Positions 50,501 to 59,348 of a DNA stretch of 64,000 bases are shown piece by piece. The notes beneath the pieces are model-generated. The model did not search any database. It saw nothing but the letters and a program-made list of their open reading frames with translations, and was not told the DNA's origin. This DNA comes from an uncultured Flavobacteriaceae bacterium (GTDB taxonomy: Bacteria > Bacteroidota > Bacteroidia > Flavobacteriales > Flavobacteriaceae). Made by a program: the position numbers and the translations under genes. Location of the stretch: the NCBI GenBank assembly GCA_947493175.1, contig CANLQD010000004.1, forward strand, positions 124,001 through 188,000, in the 5' to 3' direction. Within the stretch, counting starts at the first letter, position 1. Each line of letters opens with the position of its first letter.

Positions 50501-51157
50501 TTATTCCGTGATTTTTAAGTAGAGGTTGGTAGCGATTTGCTGTGAAATATGGAGGTCATTCCCTTTTATCCGAATAGATAGAGATCCATCGAACTCTTCC
50601 TTGTCAGTGACTAAAATGGTATCTCCCAAGGCAATGTTGTTCTTGTCCAAGAACTTAAGAAAAGGAGGAGAAGAATCTTTGACCCCAACGCAAATACCAC
50701 TAGTACCAATCGGTACATCATTCAATATTTTTTTAATAGCTTTTTTAAATTCTCCCTTTTTGGAAGGGATAGGATCACCATGCGGATCAACTTGTGGGTA
50801 GCCTAACAACTTGTCCAAGCGGTCTACCAATTTTTCACTTTTAATATGTTCTAGCTGTTCGGCGACCTCATGTACTTCGTCCCAGGAAAAATCCAACTTA
50901 TCTACTAAAAAAACCTCCCAAAGCCTATGTTTGCGAACTAGGGAAAGTGCTATTTTTTGACCGTATTGCGTAAGGCTCACCCCCTTGTACCTCTTGTAGT
51001 TGGCTACTCCTTTTTCCGAAAGCTTTTTGACCATATCGGTCACCGATGAAGGTTTGGTAGCCATTTTCTCGGCAACCGCATTGGTCGAGACCACGATGTT
51101 CTCGCCTTTGCCCAAATGATAAATGGCTTTAATATAATCTTCCTCGGAAAGCGTCAT
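50501..51157 (-). CDS. DtxR/MntR-family metal-dependent regulator
   Basis: A 218-residue regulator. N-terminal winged HTH: LSEEDYIKAIYHLGKGENIVVSTNAVAEKMATKPSSVTDMVKKLSEKGVANYKRYKGVSLTQYG; dimerisation/metal domain with HRLWEVFLVDKLDFSWDEVHEVAEQLEHIKSEKLVDRL, which supplies His/Glu metal ligands; then a C-terminal SH3/FeoA-like domain (ALGDTILVTDKEEFDGSLSIRI). Metal-bound protein should repress uptake genes. It is divergent from a TonB receptor whose promoter contains TTTAG-N6-CTAAA. Confidence 0.93.
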   Translation of the reverse strand: MTLSEEDYIKAIYHLGKGENIVVSTNAVAEKMATKPSSVTDMVKKLSEKGVANYKRYKGVSLTQYGQKIALSLVRKHRLWEVFLVDKLDFSWDEVHEVAEQLEHIKSEKLVDRLDKLLGYPQVDPHGDPIPSKKGEFKKAIKKILNDVPIGTSGICVGVKDSSPPFLKFLDKNNIALGDTILVTDKEEFDGSLSIRIKGNDLHISQQIATNLYLKITE

Positions 51158-51166
51158 GTAATTTGA

Positions 51167-51206
51167 CTCGATAATCGAGATTTAAAATGCTCCGACGCTT
51201 GCGTCG
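51167..51206. promoter_or_regulatory. Two palindromes between mntR-type gene and TonB receptor
   Basis: CTCGATAATCGAG (51167-51179) is a 13-bp palindrome ten bases before the regulator's start, and CGACGCTTGCGTCG (51193-51206) is a 14-bp inverted repeat. Either may be an autoregulatory operator. Confidence 0.35.
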
Positions 51207-51300
51207 AAATTAAAATTGAATTTCCTATGAATATCTCGTGGGCTTGCCCCGAGGTTATTTACTTTAAGCAAAAATACATTTTTATATATAAAAACAAATA

Positions 51301-51316
51301 TTTAGTTTTGTCTAAA
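51301..51316. promoter_or_regulatory. Candidate DtxR-type operator over the TonB receptor promoter
   Basis: TTTAGTTTTGTCTAAA has 5-bp inverted arms TTTAG/CTAAA with a 6-bp spacer. It contains TAGTTTTG (51303-51310), a TAnnTTTG -7 element, so a bound repressor would block the promoter of the gene at 51329. Confidence 0.5.
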
Positions 51317-51328
51317 ATATATTTTTTA

Positions 51329-53617
51329 ATGACCAAAAAAAGGAAAGGTACCCTCAGCACCGGGACTTATGTTTGGATGTTTTTTGTTTGTTTGGGTTTT
51401 TTTGGTAATGCCCAAAATGGTAGGATACAAGGTCTGGTCATAGATGACGAAGCTCCCGTTCCTTTTGCCAATGTTTACTTGAAAGGTACTACATGGGGGA
51501 CTTCTTCGGAGGATGACGGAACCTATGTTTTAAAAAATATTCCGCCCGGCAGCTATGAATTGATTGCCTCTGTCATGGGTTACCAACCTTTTAGAAAGAA
51601 AGTTTTAGTTGGAAAAAACGAGCAACTGACCATTTCGATTACCTTGTTGAAAGCTGCTGAGCAATTGGAAGAAACGGTTGTAACGGGCACTTTAAAGGCG
51701 GTAAGTCGTTCTGAAAGCCCCGTTCCCGTCGAAGTCTATAGTCCAACTTTTTTGAAACAAAACCCTACGGCCAATATTTTTGAGGCTTTACAGAACGTGA
51801 ATGGGGTACGTCCGCAAATCAACTGTAATGTTTGCAATACGGGCGACATACACATCAACGGATTGGAAGGCCCTTATACCTTGGTACTTATCGATGGGAT
51901 GCCTATTGTAAGTGGTTTAGGTACGGTCTACGGCCTTTCAGGGATTCCCAATTCGCTTATTGAACAAATTGAAATTGTAAAAGGACCGGCTTCGAGTCTC
52001 TATGGAAGCGAGGCAGTGGGCGGTTTGATCAATATCATTACAAAGAATGCTTTAGAAGCCCCCGATCTTTTTGCAGATACCTTTGTGACCGGGTGGGGTG
52101 AATACAATGTTGATGTGGGAGCAAAAATAAATATCGGAAGAAAGAGCAACATGCTTCTGGGAGTAAACTATTTCAACTTCGATGAACTGGTCGATAATAA
52201 TGGGGATAACTTTACCGATTTAACACTTCAGGATCGAATCTCCATTTTCCAAAAATGGAATTTTCAACGAAAAGACAATCGAATTTTTTCGTTGGCCGGA
52301 CGCTTTTTTTACGAAGATCGCTGGGGGGGAGAACTACAATGGACTCCTGAATTTAGGGGAGGTGACGAGATTTATGGTGAAAGTATTTACACCCGGCGGT
52401 GGGAAATATTGGGCAGTTATCAACTTCCGGTAAAAGAAAAGCTGTTGTTTTCGTTCTCATATAACGATCATAGTCAGAATTCCGTTTACGGGGATATCCC
52501 CTATTTAGCAGACCAGCGAATCGGTTTTTCACAACTCACTTGGGACAAACGATGGGGAAAACATGACCTATTACTGGGAAGCGCCCTTCGATACAATTTT
52601 TACAACGACAATACACCGGCAACCGGGACAGCCGATGAGGTGGTCATTCCCAGTATATTCATCCAGGATGAAATCGGCTTGGCAGAAAAGCATTCCCTTT
52701 TACTAGGGCTACGCTACGATTACGACCAACGTCATGGGGCTATTTATACTCCAAGAACTGCCTATCGCTGGAAATTGACCGATAATGATATACTACGGTT
52801 GAACGCAGGCACCGGTTTTCGTGTGGTTAATTTATTTACCGAAGAGCATGCTGCGTTAACAGGGGCTCGTGATGTGATTGTGGCCGAAGCGTTAGAACCT
52901 GAGCGTTCGGTAAATGTGAATCTCAATTATTTAAAGAAAATCTATGCCGATAATGGTACCTTCGCCAGTATCGATGCCTCTTTGTTCTATACCAACTTTA
53001 GCAACGCCATTTTGCCCGATTATGATACCAACCCCAACCAAATTATCTATGACAATTTGGAAGGTACTGCAGTCTCTCAGGGCATTAGCGCCAATTTAGA
53101 TGTGGTTTTCCCTTCCGGATTCAAGTTCTTGGTAGGAGCCACCTTTCAAGATGTGCGGCAAACCGAAAATGGAATTTCACAACGTCAGATTCTGACCGAG
53201 AGCTACACGGGAACTTGGAATTTTGGGTATACATTGAAACGCCTGAAGCTCAGCGTAGACTATACCGGAAACCTATATGGGCCCATGCGGCTGCCCATTT
53301 TAGGGGAGACAGACCCCAGAAGGGAGTTCTCTCCGGTTTGGAGCATTCAAAATGTACAATTCACGTACAAGGGTATCAAGGATTTTGAACTGTACGGAGG
53401 TGTCAAGAACTTGTTAGACTGGACCCCTAACCGTGGAAACGATTTTATTATTGCCCGGGCGAACGATCCATTCGACAAAGAGGTGGTATTTGATGCCGGC
53501 GGCGATGTCGTGGCTACAGTTGATAATCCTTTTGCCCTAACGTTCGACCCTTCTTATGTATATGGTCCCAATCAGGGTATTCGTGGGTTTTTTGGATTGC
53601 GGTATCGTTTGAATTAG
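51329..53617 (+). CDS. TonB-dependent outer-membrane receptor
   Basis: Start taken at MTKKRKGTLSTGTYVWMFF (51329), where a signal peptide begins and which lies just past the promoter; 762 residues. A CarboxypepD_reg-like domain comes first (RIQGLVIDDEAPVPFANVYLKGT), then a plug (ETVVTGTLKAVSRSESPVPVEVYS, GIPNSLIEQIEIVKGPASSLYGSEAVGGLINI) and a 22-strand barrel ending GIRGFFGLRYRLN. The plug has a C-x2-C pair (QINCNVCNTG). Position opposite a DtxR/MntR regulator and ZIP transporter suggests import of a metal or metal chelate. The open frame upstream to 51227 crosses the promoter and is unlikely to be translated. Confidence 0.93.
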   Translation: MTKKRKGTLSTGTYVWMFFVCLGFFGNAQNGRIQGLVIDDEAPVPFANVYLKGTTWGTSSEDDGTYVLKNIPPGSYELIASVMGYQPFRKKVLVGKNEQLTISITLLKAAEQLEETVVTGTLKAVSRSESPVPVEVYSPTFLKQNPTANIFEALQNVNGVRPQINCNVCNTGDIHINGLEGPYTLVLIDGMPIVSGLGTVYGLSGIPNSLIEQIEIVKGPASSLYGSEAVGGLINIITKNALEAPDLFADTFVTGWGEYNVDVGAKINIGRKSNMLLGVNYFNFDELVDNNGDNFTDLTLQDRISIFQKWNFQRKDNRIFSLAGRFFYEDRWGGELQWTPEFRGGDEIYGESIYTRRWEILGSYQLPVKEKLLFSFSYNDHSQNSVYGDIPYLADQRIGFSQLTWDKRWGKHDLLLGSALRYNFYNDNTPATGTADEVVIPSIFIQDEIGLAEKHSLLLGLRYDYDQRHGAIYTPRTAYRWKLTDNDILRLNAGTGFRVVNLFTEEHAALTGARDVIVAEALEPERSVNVNLNYLKKIYADNGTFASIDASLFYTNFSNAILPDYDTNPNQIIYDNLEGTAVSQGISANLDVVFPSGFKFLVGATFQDVRQTENGISQRQILTESYTGTWNFGYTLKRLKLSVDYTGNLYGPMRLPILGETDPRREFSPVWSIQNVQFTYKGIKDFELYGGVKNLLDWTPNRGNDFIIARANDPFDKEVVFDAGGDVVATVDNPFALTFDPSYVYGPNQGIRGFFGLRYRLN

Positions 53618-53708
53618 GCCGAAAATCACCTTTAAGCCCATTGCTAACTGGCCTTAAAAAACAATACGAAGTACCAATGCGTATCTTTGCGGTCGACCAC
53701 GATCAATA

Positions 53709-54869
53709 TTGAAACCAACAGCTATCAATACACACTTCGATTATATCATCATAGGAGCTGGTGCGGCAGGACTCATGCTCGCCGATGCTATGAGGAAGGA
53801 TGTCTTTTTTTCAAAAAAGAAAATACTGCTTTTAGATAGGGATGCCAAAAAAGCAAACGATCGTACCTGGTGTTTTTGGGAAAAGGGGGAAGGTATGTTC
53901 GACGATATCGTTCATACGACCTGGCCCTATATTTTTTTTGGGGGGAAAGCCTTCTCCAAGAAGTTTGATATTGTTCCTTATCGGTACAAAATGGTTCGCG
54001 GTATTGATTTTTACAAGACGTATTTAGATCGTATAGCATTATACCCCAATATTCATTTTAACCAAGAAGAGGTCGTCAATGTATTGGATGATGGCACCTT
54101 GGTTACGGTCGAAACCAGCATAAATAACTACACGGCAAAAAAGGTTTTAAACAGCATCTTTGATTATCGGATGGCGACGAAGCAGACGACTTATCCTGTA
54201 TTACAACAGCATTTTGTAGGATGGTACGTGAAAACAACAAAAGCGGTTTTTGAACCGGATCAAGCTACTTATATGGACTTTTCGATCCCTCAAAAGGGAA
54301 ATACTCGTTTTATGTACGTGCTCCCATTCTCAGAAACCGAGGCCTTGGTCGAATATACTTTGTTCAGCAAAGACTTGCTGCCCTCCGAGGAATATGAAAT
54401 AGCGTTAAAAGCATACCTGAAAAATGAGCTGGGATGTAGCAGTTATGAAATAACCGATACGGAAAAGGGAAGTATTCCCATGACCTGCTATGATTTTCAA
54501 GAACACCATAGCCGCAATATCCGCTACATTGGTACAGCAGGGGGCTGGGCAAAGCCCAGTACGGGCTACACATTTATGAGCACTTCAAAAAAAATACCTG
54601 GACTGGTCGATTTTATAAAGACGGGAAAGGATTTTCGAAAACTCCGATTCAAAAATAGATTTTGGTATTATGACCTACTTTTATTAGACATATTGAGCGG
54701 TCATAATCATTTAGGGCAAGCAATTTTTGAGAGTTTGTTCAAGAATCGCTCTCCGCAATTGATATTCAAGTTCTTGGATGAACAAACGAGTTTTCTAGAA
54801 GATCTCCGTTTCATTTCGGGCCCTCGGAGCATGCCATTCATAAAGGCTATTTTTAAGAGACTGTTTTAG
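53709..54869 (+). CDS. crtY: Lycopene cyclase (CrtY-type)
   Basis: A 386-residue FAD/NAD-binding flavoprotein of the lycopene cyclase family. The dinucleotide motif is FDYIIIGAGAAGLMLADAM near the N-terminus, followed by LLLDRDAKKANDRTWCFWEKGEG, the cyclase signature. Later motifs GSIPMTCYDFQ, IRYIGTAGGWAKPSTGYTF fit CrtY. It closes both ends of lycopene to give beta-carotene, the precursor of zeaxanthin-type pigments. Start is TTG at 53709. Its stop codon TAG is formed by the left junction of the MITE-like element (54866-55031), so the original end may have been different. Confidence 0.93.
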   Translation: MKPTAINTHFDYIIIGAGAAGLMLADAMRKDVFFSKKKILLLDRDAKKANDRTWCFWEKGEGMFDDIVHTTWPYIFFGGKAFSKKFDIVPYRYKMVRGIDFYKTYLDRIALYPNIHFNQEEVVNVLDDGTLVTVETSINNYTAKKVLNSIFDYRMATKQTTYPVLQQHFVGWYVKTTKAVFEPDQATYMDFSIPQKGNTRFMYVLPFSETEALVEYTLFSKDLLPSEEYEIALKAYLKNELGCSSYEITDTEKGSIPMTCYDFQEHHSRNIRYIGTAGGWAKPSTGYTFMSTSKKIPGLVDFIKTGKDFRKLRFKNRFWYYDLLLLDILSGHNHLGQAIFESLFKNRSPQLIFKFLDEQTSFLEDLRFISGPRSMPFIKAIFKRLF

Positions 54870-55028
54870 AGCCTGTTTAGGAATTTGTCAATCGTTTTGT
54901 TAGGTCTCTTTTTTCGCATTTTTTCGTTATAATCTTAAACCTTAGCGATGGCTATGCTTTAAAATTATGCCTCAAACTGCATCAAAAACAACCGCTAGCA
55001 ATTCCACTACAAATTCCTAAACAGGCTC
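54869..55028. mobile_element. MITE-like element, 160 bp, perfect terminal inverted repeats
   Basis: GAGCCTGTTTAGGAATTTGT at 54869-54888 is repeated exactly in inverted form at 55009-55028. Adding the flanking A/T pair makes 21 bp of identity. TTA (54866-54868) and TTA (55029-55031) flank the element as a possible 3-bp target duplication, the size seen with IS5-group (IS1031-like) insertions. The interior has no gene. It lies between convergent crtY and polyprenyl synthetase genes and contributes bases to both stop codons. Confidence 0.7.
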
Positions 55029-56003
55029 TTAGACCTTCCGGCGCATTAAATTTTCTCCGAATAGTTGCAGTAAGGCCTTTTTTTCTTTGGAAATTTTTAG
55101 GTGGTTCAGAACTTCAAAAGCCCGCTCCGTGTAATCGGCGATGGCCTCTTTGGTGCTTTTGGCTGCACCGCTGGCCTCAAAAATCTCCTTAATAGAATAA
55201 ATTTTGTCTGCCGGGTTACTGGGTTGAATCGAAAAAAGATGCTCCAGTTCTCGCTGTTGTTCCGGGGTTCCCAATTCCAAGGATTTTAAATAGAGGTACG
55301 TTTTTTTATTCTCGATAATATCACCGCCCACTTGTTTTCCAAAGGTCTCTGGGTTTCCAAAAGCATCCAAATAATCATCTTTTAACTGAAATGCGATTCC
55401 CAAGTTGCGTCCGAATTGATAGATACCATCTTGATCGGTAAGCGAGGCCTTTGCAATGATGGCTCCCATTTTTAATGCGGCACCTACCAACACTGCGGTT
55501 TTGTATTCGATCATTTTTAGGTATTCGGGAATGGTTACATCATCCCGTGTTTCGAAATCGACGTCGTACTGTTGTCCTTCACACACCTGAATAGCCGTTT
55601 TGCTGAACAATTGTGCCAAACTACGAAATAAGGTCCCTTCATAGTTTTCGAACAACTGATACGCATTGATCAGCATTGCGTCTCCCGATAATATTCCCGT
55701 GTTTATATCCCATTTTTCATGTACGGTGGGGTTACCCCGTCTTAATGGGGCGTCGTCCATAATGTCGTCATGAACCAGCGAAAAATTGTGGAACACTTCG
55801 ATCGCCAATGCCGCATCTAACGCTTTTTGATAATCGGTCCCAAATACTTCCGTTGCCATTAGGGTCAATACGGGTCTAAGGCGTTTTCCACCCAATTCTA
55901 GTATATAGATAATGGGCTCGTAGAGGTTTATAGGTTCCTTGGTTTGGATTTTCGAGTTGAGATACGTGATGAAGGCATCTCGGTAGTAATCTATAGAATG
56001 CAT
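55029..56003 (-). CDS. Polyprenyl synthetase (geranylgeranyl/octaprenyl diphosphate synthase type)
   Basis: The start is taken at MHSIDYYRDAFITYL (56003), giving 324 residues, the usual length. The enzyme chains isopentenyl diphosphate units. The first Asp-rich motif is VHDDIMDDAPLRRG and the second is FQLKDDYLDAFG, both DDxxD type; GGKRLRPVLTLMA and DTGILSGDAML-like NTGILSGDAMLI are also present. Its product length is not decided; it could feed carotenoids or quinone side chains. Its TAA stop is the TTA duplication of the MITE-like element. Confidence 0.93.
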   Translation of the reverse strand: MHSIDYYRDAFITYLNSKIQTKEPINLYEPIIYILELGGKRLRPVLTLMATEVFGTDYQKALDAALAIEVFHNFSLVHDDIMDDAPLRRGNPTVHEKWDINTGILSGDAMLINAYQLFENYEGTLFRSLAQLFSKTAIQVCEGQQYDVDFETRDDVTIPEYLKMIEYKTAVLVGAALKMGAIIAKASLTDQDGIYQFGRNLGIAFQLKDDYLDAFGNPETFGKQVGGDIIENKKTYLYLKSLELGTPEQQRELEHLFSIQPSNPADKIYSIKEIFEASGAAKSTKEAIADYTERAFEVLNHLKISKEKKALLQLFGENLMRRKV

Positions 56004-56115
56004 TAAAGCGGTTTTTTTCAAAAATACATCCTATTTTCATATACCTCTCTATCGCTACACATTTTCGTCTTTTTGAATTTTTTTAGGTTCAAAATGCAAT
56101 AGATTAAAAAAGAGT

Positions 56116-56135
56116 CGTCTTTATTAATGAAGACG
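56116..56135. promoter_or_regulatory. Inverted repeat before the ECF sigma gene
   Basis: CGTCTT-TATTAATG-AAGACG is a perfect 6-bp inverted repeat, 18 bp before the start codon at 56153; a possible operator or leader hairpin. Confidence 0.35.
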
Positions 56136-56152
56136 TTGATAAAATCGTTCGC

Positions 56153-56689
56153 ATGGTTTCGGAAAACGAGAATCATCATAAACTGAACTCATTCTTTAAG
56201 GAAGAATATCATTCCTTGAAGGTCTATGTGACCTCAAGAATCGATGATGCTGCCGATCGGGATGCCGAAGACGTGATTCAGGATGTGGCGTTCAAACTGT
56301 TTTCGCGTGCCGATAGCTTATCGCCCATAGATAATATTGCAGGCTATGTCTACAATGCGATTAGAAACAAGGTAATAGACCTAATGCGTGTAAAAAGGTC
56401 CCATGTGTCTTTCGAGGACGAAATGGAACAGCGATTGATCGCCTTTACAGAAGTACTGTATGGGGAATCGGACAACTCCTATTCAGAAGAGATGAACATC
56501 GCGCTCAAAAGGGCAATCGTAAATCTAAAACCGGTATATCGCAATGTGATTACTGCCATCGATTTTGAAGGCTATAGCTATAAGGAACTGACTAAGGCGA
56601 CCGGGATTCCGATCGGGACCTTAATGTCTAGAAGACATCGGGCCCTGTCATTTTTATTAAAAGAATTGGAAACAAAAAACAGCGGATAA
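56153..56689 (+). CDS. ECF RNA polymerase sigma factor
   Basis: A 178-residue sigma-70 family factor. Region 2 includes RDAEDVIQDVAFKLFSRAD and IAGYVYNAIRNKVIDLMRVKR; region 4 includes LKPVYRNVITAIDFEGYSYKELTKATGIPIGTLMSRRHRALSFLL. No zinc-finger anti-sigma gene follows; instead a small membrane protein is encoded 17 bp downstream, which could take that role. The sigma factor's targets are unknown. It is a different paralogue from the one at 30601. Confidence 0.92.
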   Translation: MVSENENHHKLNSFFKEEYHSLKVYVTSRIDDAADRDAEDVIQDVAFKLFSRADSLSPIDNIAGYVYNAIRNKVIDLMRVKRSHVSFEDEMEQRLIAFTEVLYGESDNSYSEEMNIALKRAIVNLKPVYRNVITAIDFEGYSYKELTKATGIPIGTLMSRRHRALSFLLKELETKNSG

Positions 56690-56705
56690 AAATAAATCAA
56701 GAGAT

Positions 56706-57140
56706 ATGGAAAATTATGCAAAACATCATGTAAAAGGGAAGGTCGAAAAGTATATCAAGAAGGCTTTTAAAATTATTTTCTTTATGCTGGCAGCGGTCAT
56801 ATTCATCCTGTTGTTCGCCTATGTATTCATGCGATTATGGAATTGGCTGATGCCCGATATTTTTGATCTGGGAGCCATTACCTATTGGCAGGCCTTCGGT
56901 TTGTTGGTCTTGGCGAAGTTGGTCTTTGGCGGTTTTGGAGGTGGCCATAAGAATGGCCGAAAAAAAGGAAAGGGCGAGCGGTTCAAAAAAAGTTGGAAAG
57001 GCCGTTGTGGCGACGACTACTCAAAATGGAAGTTGTATGATCAGTTTTGGAAAGAAGAGGGGGAAAAGGCTTTTGAAAGCTACGTTCAACAAATACAACA
57101 GCAAAATGGAGGAGCAGATGGAGAAGTTCAGGAGAAATAG
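56706..57140 (+). CDS. Small membrane protein paired with ECF sigma factor
   Basis: A 144-residue protein with two close membrane segments (IFFMLAAVIFILLFAYVFMRLW and ITYWQAFGLLVLAKLVFGGFGG) and a long, very basic cytoplasmic tail (HKNGRKKGKGERFKKSWKGRCGDDYSKWKLY) ending in Gln/Glu. No named domain. It is 17 bp after the sigma gene and co-directional, so it is a candidate membrane anti-sigma or a target. No zinc motif is present. Confidence 0.7.
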   Translation: MENYAKHHVKGKVEKYIKKAFKIIFFMLAAVIFILLFAYVFMRLWNWLMPDIFDLGAITYWQAFGLLVLAKLVFGGFGGGHKNGRKKGKGERFKKSWKGRCGDDYSKWKLYDQFWKEEGEKAFESYVQQIQQQNGGADGEVQEK

Positions 57141-57314
57141 GAGAATAGTGATTCAAAATCGGTTCAGCTTTGGGTGGTACACTTCAACTACCGAAATAAA
57201 CAATTCAGGAATTTCACCTTGCCGTATCAAGTTGCCAGAACTACTTTCGGACTAGTTTCCAGTTGTCTCGACGGGCATTTGTTTATAGAGAATGTTAAAA
57301 AAATGTAAAACTTT

Positions 57315-57355
57315 GGAAACTTTTAATGTTTTTATAGTTTCCGCCGTTATATTTG
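57315..57355 (+). promoter_or_regulatory. TetR-type operator and -7 element of the efflux operon
   Basis: GGAAACT (57315-57321) and AGTTTCC (57336-57342) form a 7-bp perfect inverted repeat with a 14-bp spacer. TATATTTG (57348-57355), a TAnnTTTG -7 element, follows, 8 bp before the ATG at 57364. The palindrome sits where a repressor would block the polymerase. Confidence 0.55.
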
Positions 57356-57363
57356 CGCCCGTT

Positions 57364-57969
57364 ATGAAAGAGAAAATTCTGGAGAAAGCCACCGATATGT
57401 TTTTGACCCTTGGGTTTAAAAGCGTTACAATGGATGACATTGCCAACGAGATGGGGATATCCAAAAAAACGATTTATGCCCATTTTGAGAACAAGACCCA
57501 TTTGGTCGATGAGAGTACGATGACGCTTTTCTGGAAAATTTCAGCAGGCATTGATGACATTATTGCATCACCGAAGAACCCGATTGAGGAGTTGTATGAA
57601 ATCAAGAAGTTCGTAATGTGCCACCTAAAGGACGAGAAGTCATCACCACAATACCAGTTGCAAAAATATTATCCAAAGATCTATGATACGCTTCGGAACA
57701 AAGAATACGAGGTAATGTTCGATTCTGTGGTCGATAATATCAAGCGAGGAATGGAAATGGGTATCTACAGGGACAACCTGGATATCGATTTTGTGTCGCG
57801 CATCTATTATTCAGGAGCTTTTGCGATTAAGGACCATAAATTGTTTCCTGTAAGCGAATTTACGGCTGCTGAGCTGGAAGATTATTTTTTGGAGTATCAT
57901 TTAAGGGGTATCGTTACCCCTAAGGGAAAAAATATATTGAACAAAATCATCAATTCAAATCAAGAATAA
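57364..57969 (+). CDS. TetR/AcrR-family regulator of the RND operon
   Basis: A 201-residue regulator starting at MKEKILEKATDMFLTLGFKSVTMDDIANEMGISKKTIYAHFENKTHLVDESTM (57364), the first ATG after the -7 element; an ORF beginning at 57292 crosses the promoter and is rejected. The HTH is typical TetR. The C-terminal ligand domain is helical. The next gene (TolC) starts on the base after its stop, so it heads and probably controls the TolC-adaptor-RND operon. Confidence 0.93.
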   Translation: MKEKILEKATDMFLTLGFKSVTMDDIANEMGISKKTIYAHFENKTHLVDESTMTLFWKISAGIDDIIASPKNPIEELYEIKKFVMCHLKDEKSSPQYQLQKYYPKIYDTLRNKEYEVMFDSVVDNIKRGMEMGIYRDNLDIDFVSRIYYSGAFAIKDHKLFPVSEFTAAELEDYFLEYHLRGIVTPKGKNILNKIINSNQE

Positions 57970-59310
57970 ATGCGAAGTTATTTTTTATTCATTTTAGTTT
58001 TAGTGGTCACTGCTACGGGATTTTCCCAGGAGAAGACGTATAGCTTTACGTTAGAGGAAGCCGTTGCCTTTGCCTTAGAGAATAACTATAGTGCCATCAA
58101 TGCAGATCGCGATATTATCGACGCGCAAAAACAAAAATGGGAGGTTATCGCTTCCGGTTTACCGCAGGTATCGGGTACTGTGAATTATCAAAACCAATTG
58201 AAGTTACCTATATCGCTAATACCCGCGGAATTTTTCGGAGGGGAGGTAGGCGATTTTGAGGAGGTCATTTTTGGGGTGCCCCAAACGCTCACGGCTACGG
58301 CTACGTTGCGGCAGAAGATTTTTGATGGCACCTACATCGTCGGGGTGCAGGCGACCAAGTCATTTTTGAGTTATAGTGCCAATACTAAGGAGAAAACACA
58401 ACTAGATGTCCGTAAGGCGGTTACCGAAGCTTATGGCAATGTGTTATTGGCTAGGGAAAGTGTGGCCATCTTCGAAAAGAACAAGGCCAACTTGGAAAAA
58501 AATCTATTCGAGACCACCAAAATCTACGAGAATGGTCTGGGAGACGAAGAAAGTGTTGAGCAATTGCAAATCACCTTGTCCAATGTCGACAACCAGTTGA
58601 AAAATGCGATACGTTTAGAGGAAATTACCCTTCAAATGTTAAACCTGATGATGGGCATCGATATTGACGCTCCCACTCAATTAGAAGAGCAGCTCGATGA
58701 TTTAACACAAAAACAGATGGCTTTTGAATTGGTTGATGACCCTTTCAATATAGAGAACAACGTGGATTATAAGTTGGCCATTAACTTAAACGAGCAGCGT
58801 TTCTACGAATGGAAACAAGCCAAGAGTAGGGCCTTGCCTAGTTTGGACGCATTTATTAACTATGGTAGCTCCGCTTTTGGAGATCGGTCCACTTTTCTAA
58901 ACAGCGATCAACAGTGGTTCGATTTCTCTACTTTTGGGGTTGATTTAAACATACCCATTTTTAGCTCCCTTGGAAGAAGTGCTTCGACACAACGCGCTAA
59001 AATAGCGTTGGAAAAGGCCAAAACACAACTAGAAGAGGCAGAAGCTCAGATCAGACTTCAGGTAGAGCGAGCCAAAAGCGATTACATTTTGGCCATTGAG
59101 CAATACAATACTTCCAAGGATAATCTAGCCTTGGCGGAACGAATCGAAAACAAAAACCAGTTAAAATATACCGAGGGCATTGCCACCAGTTTTGAACTTC
59201 GACAAGCGCAGACACAATTGTACGATGCGCAGCAAGGTTATCTGCAGTCTATGGTCGATGTAATCAATAGAAAGACCGAACTCGAAACAGTTATGAATAA
59301 TAAACTTTAA
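57970..59310 (+). CDS. TolC-family outer-membrane efflux protein
   Basis: A 446-residue exported protein (signal FLFILVLVVTATGFSQ). It has two outer-membrane efflux repeats: FTLEEAVAFALENNYSAINADRDIIDAQKQKWEVIASGLPQVSG at the start and DLNIPIFSSLGRSASTQRAKIALEKAKTQLEEAEAQIRLQVE in the second half, each with long coiled helices. It forms the trimeric exit duct for the RND pump encoded downstream. It follows the TetR gene without a gap. Confidence 0.94.
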   Translation: MRSYFLFILVLVVTATGFSQEKTYSFTLEEAVAFALENNYSAINADRDIIDAQKQKWEVIASGLPQVSGTVNYQNQLKLPISLIPAEFFGGEVGDFEEVIFGVPQTLTATATLRQKIFDGTYIVGVQATKSFLSYSANTKEKTQLDVRKAVTEAYGNVLLARESVAIFEKNKANLEKNLFETTKIYENGLGDEESVEQLQITLSNVDNQLKNAIRLEEITLQMLNLMMGIDIDAPTQLEEQLDDLTQKQMAFELVDDPFNIENNVDYKLAINLNEQRFYEWKQAKSRALPSLDAFINYGSSAFGDRSTFLNSDQQWFDFSTFGVDLNIPIFSSLGRSASTQRAKIALEKAKTQLEEAEAQIRLQVERAKSDYILAIEQYNTSKDNLALAERIENKNQLKYTEGIATSFELRQAQTQLYDAQQGYLQSMVDVINRKTELETVMNNKL

Positions 59311-59348
59311 GTAAGGAACCCATCAATTTTAAAAATAAAACCGTAGCA

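Noticed and set aside
51227-51328. Earlier start codon for the TonB receptor
   Set aside because: It would translate through the -7 element and operator, and puts 34 non-signal residues before the signal peptide.
54868-55029. Bidirectional terminator between crtY and the polyprenyl synthetase gene
   Set aside because: The arms are 20-21 bp but separated by about 120 bp, and no T run follows either arm, so a transposable element fits better.
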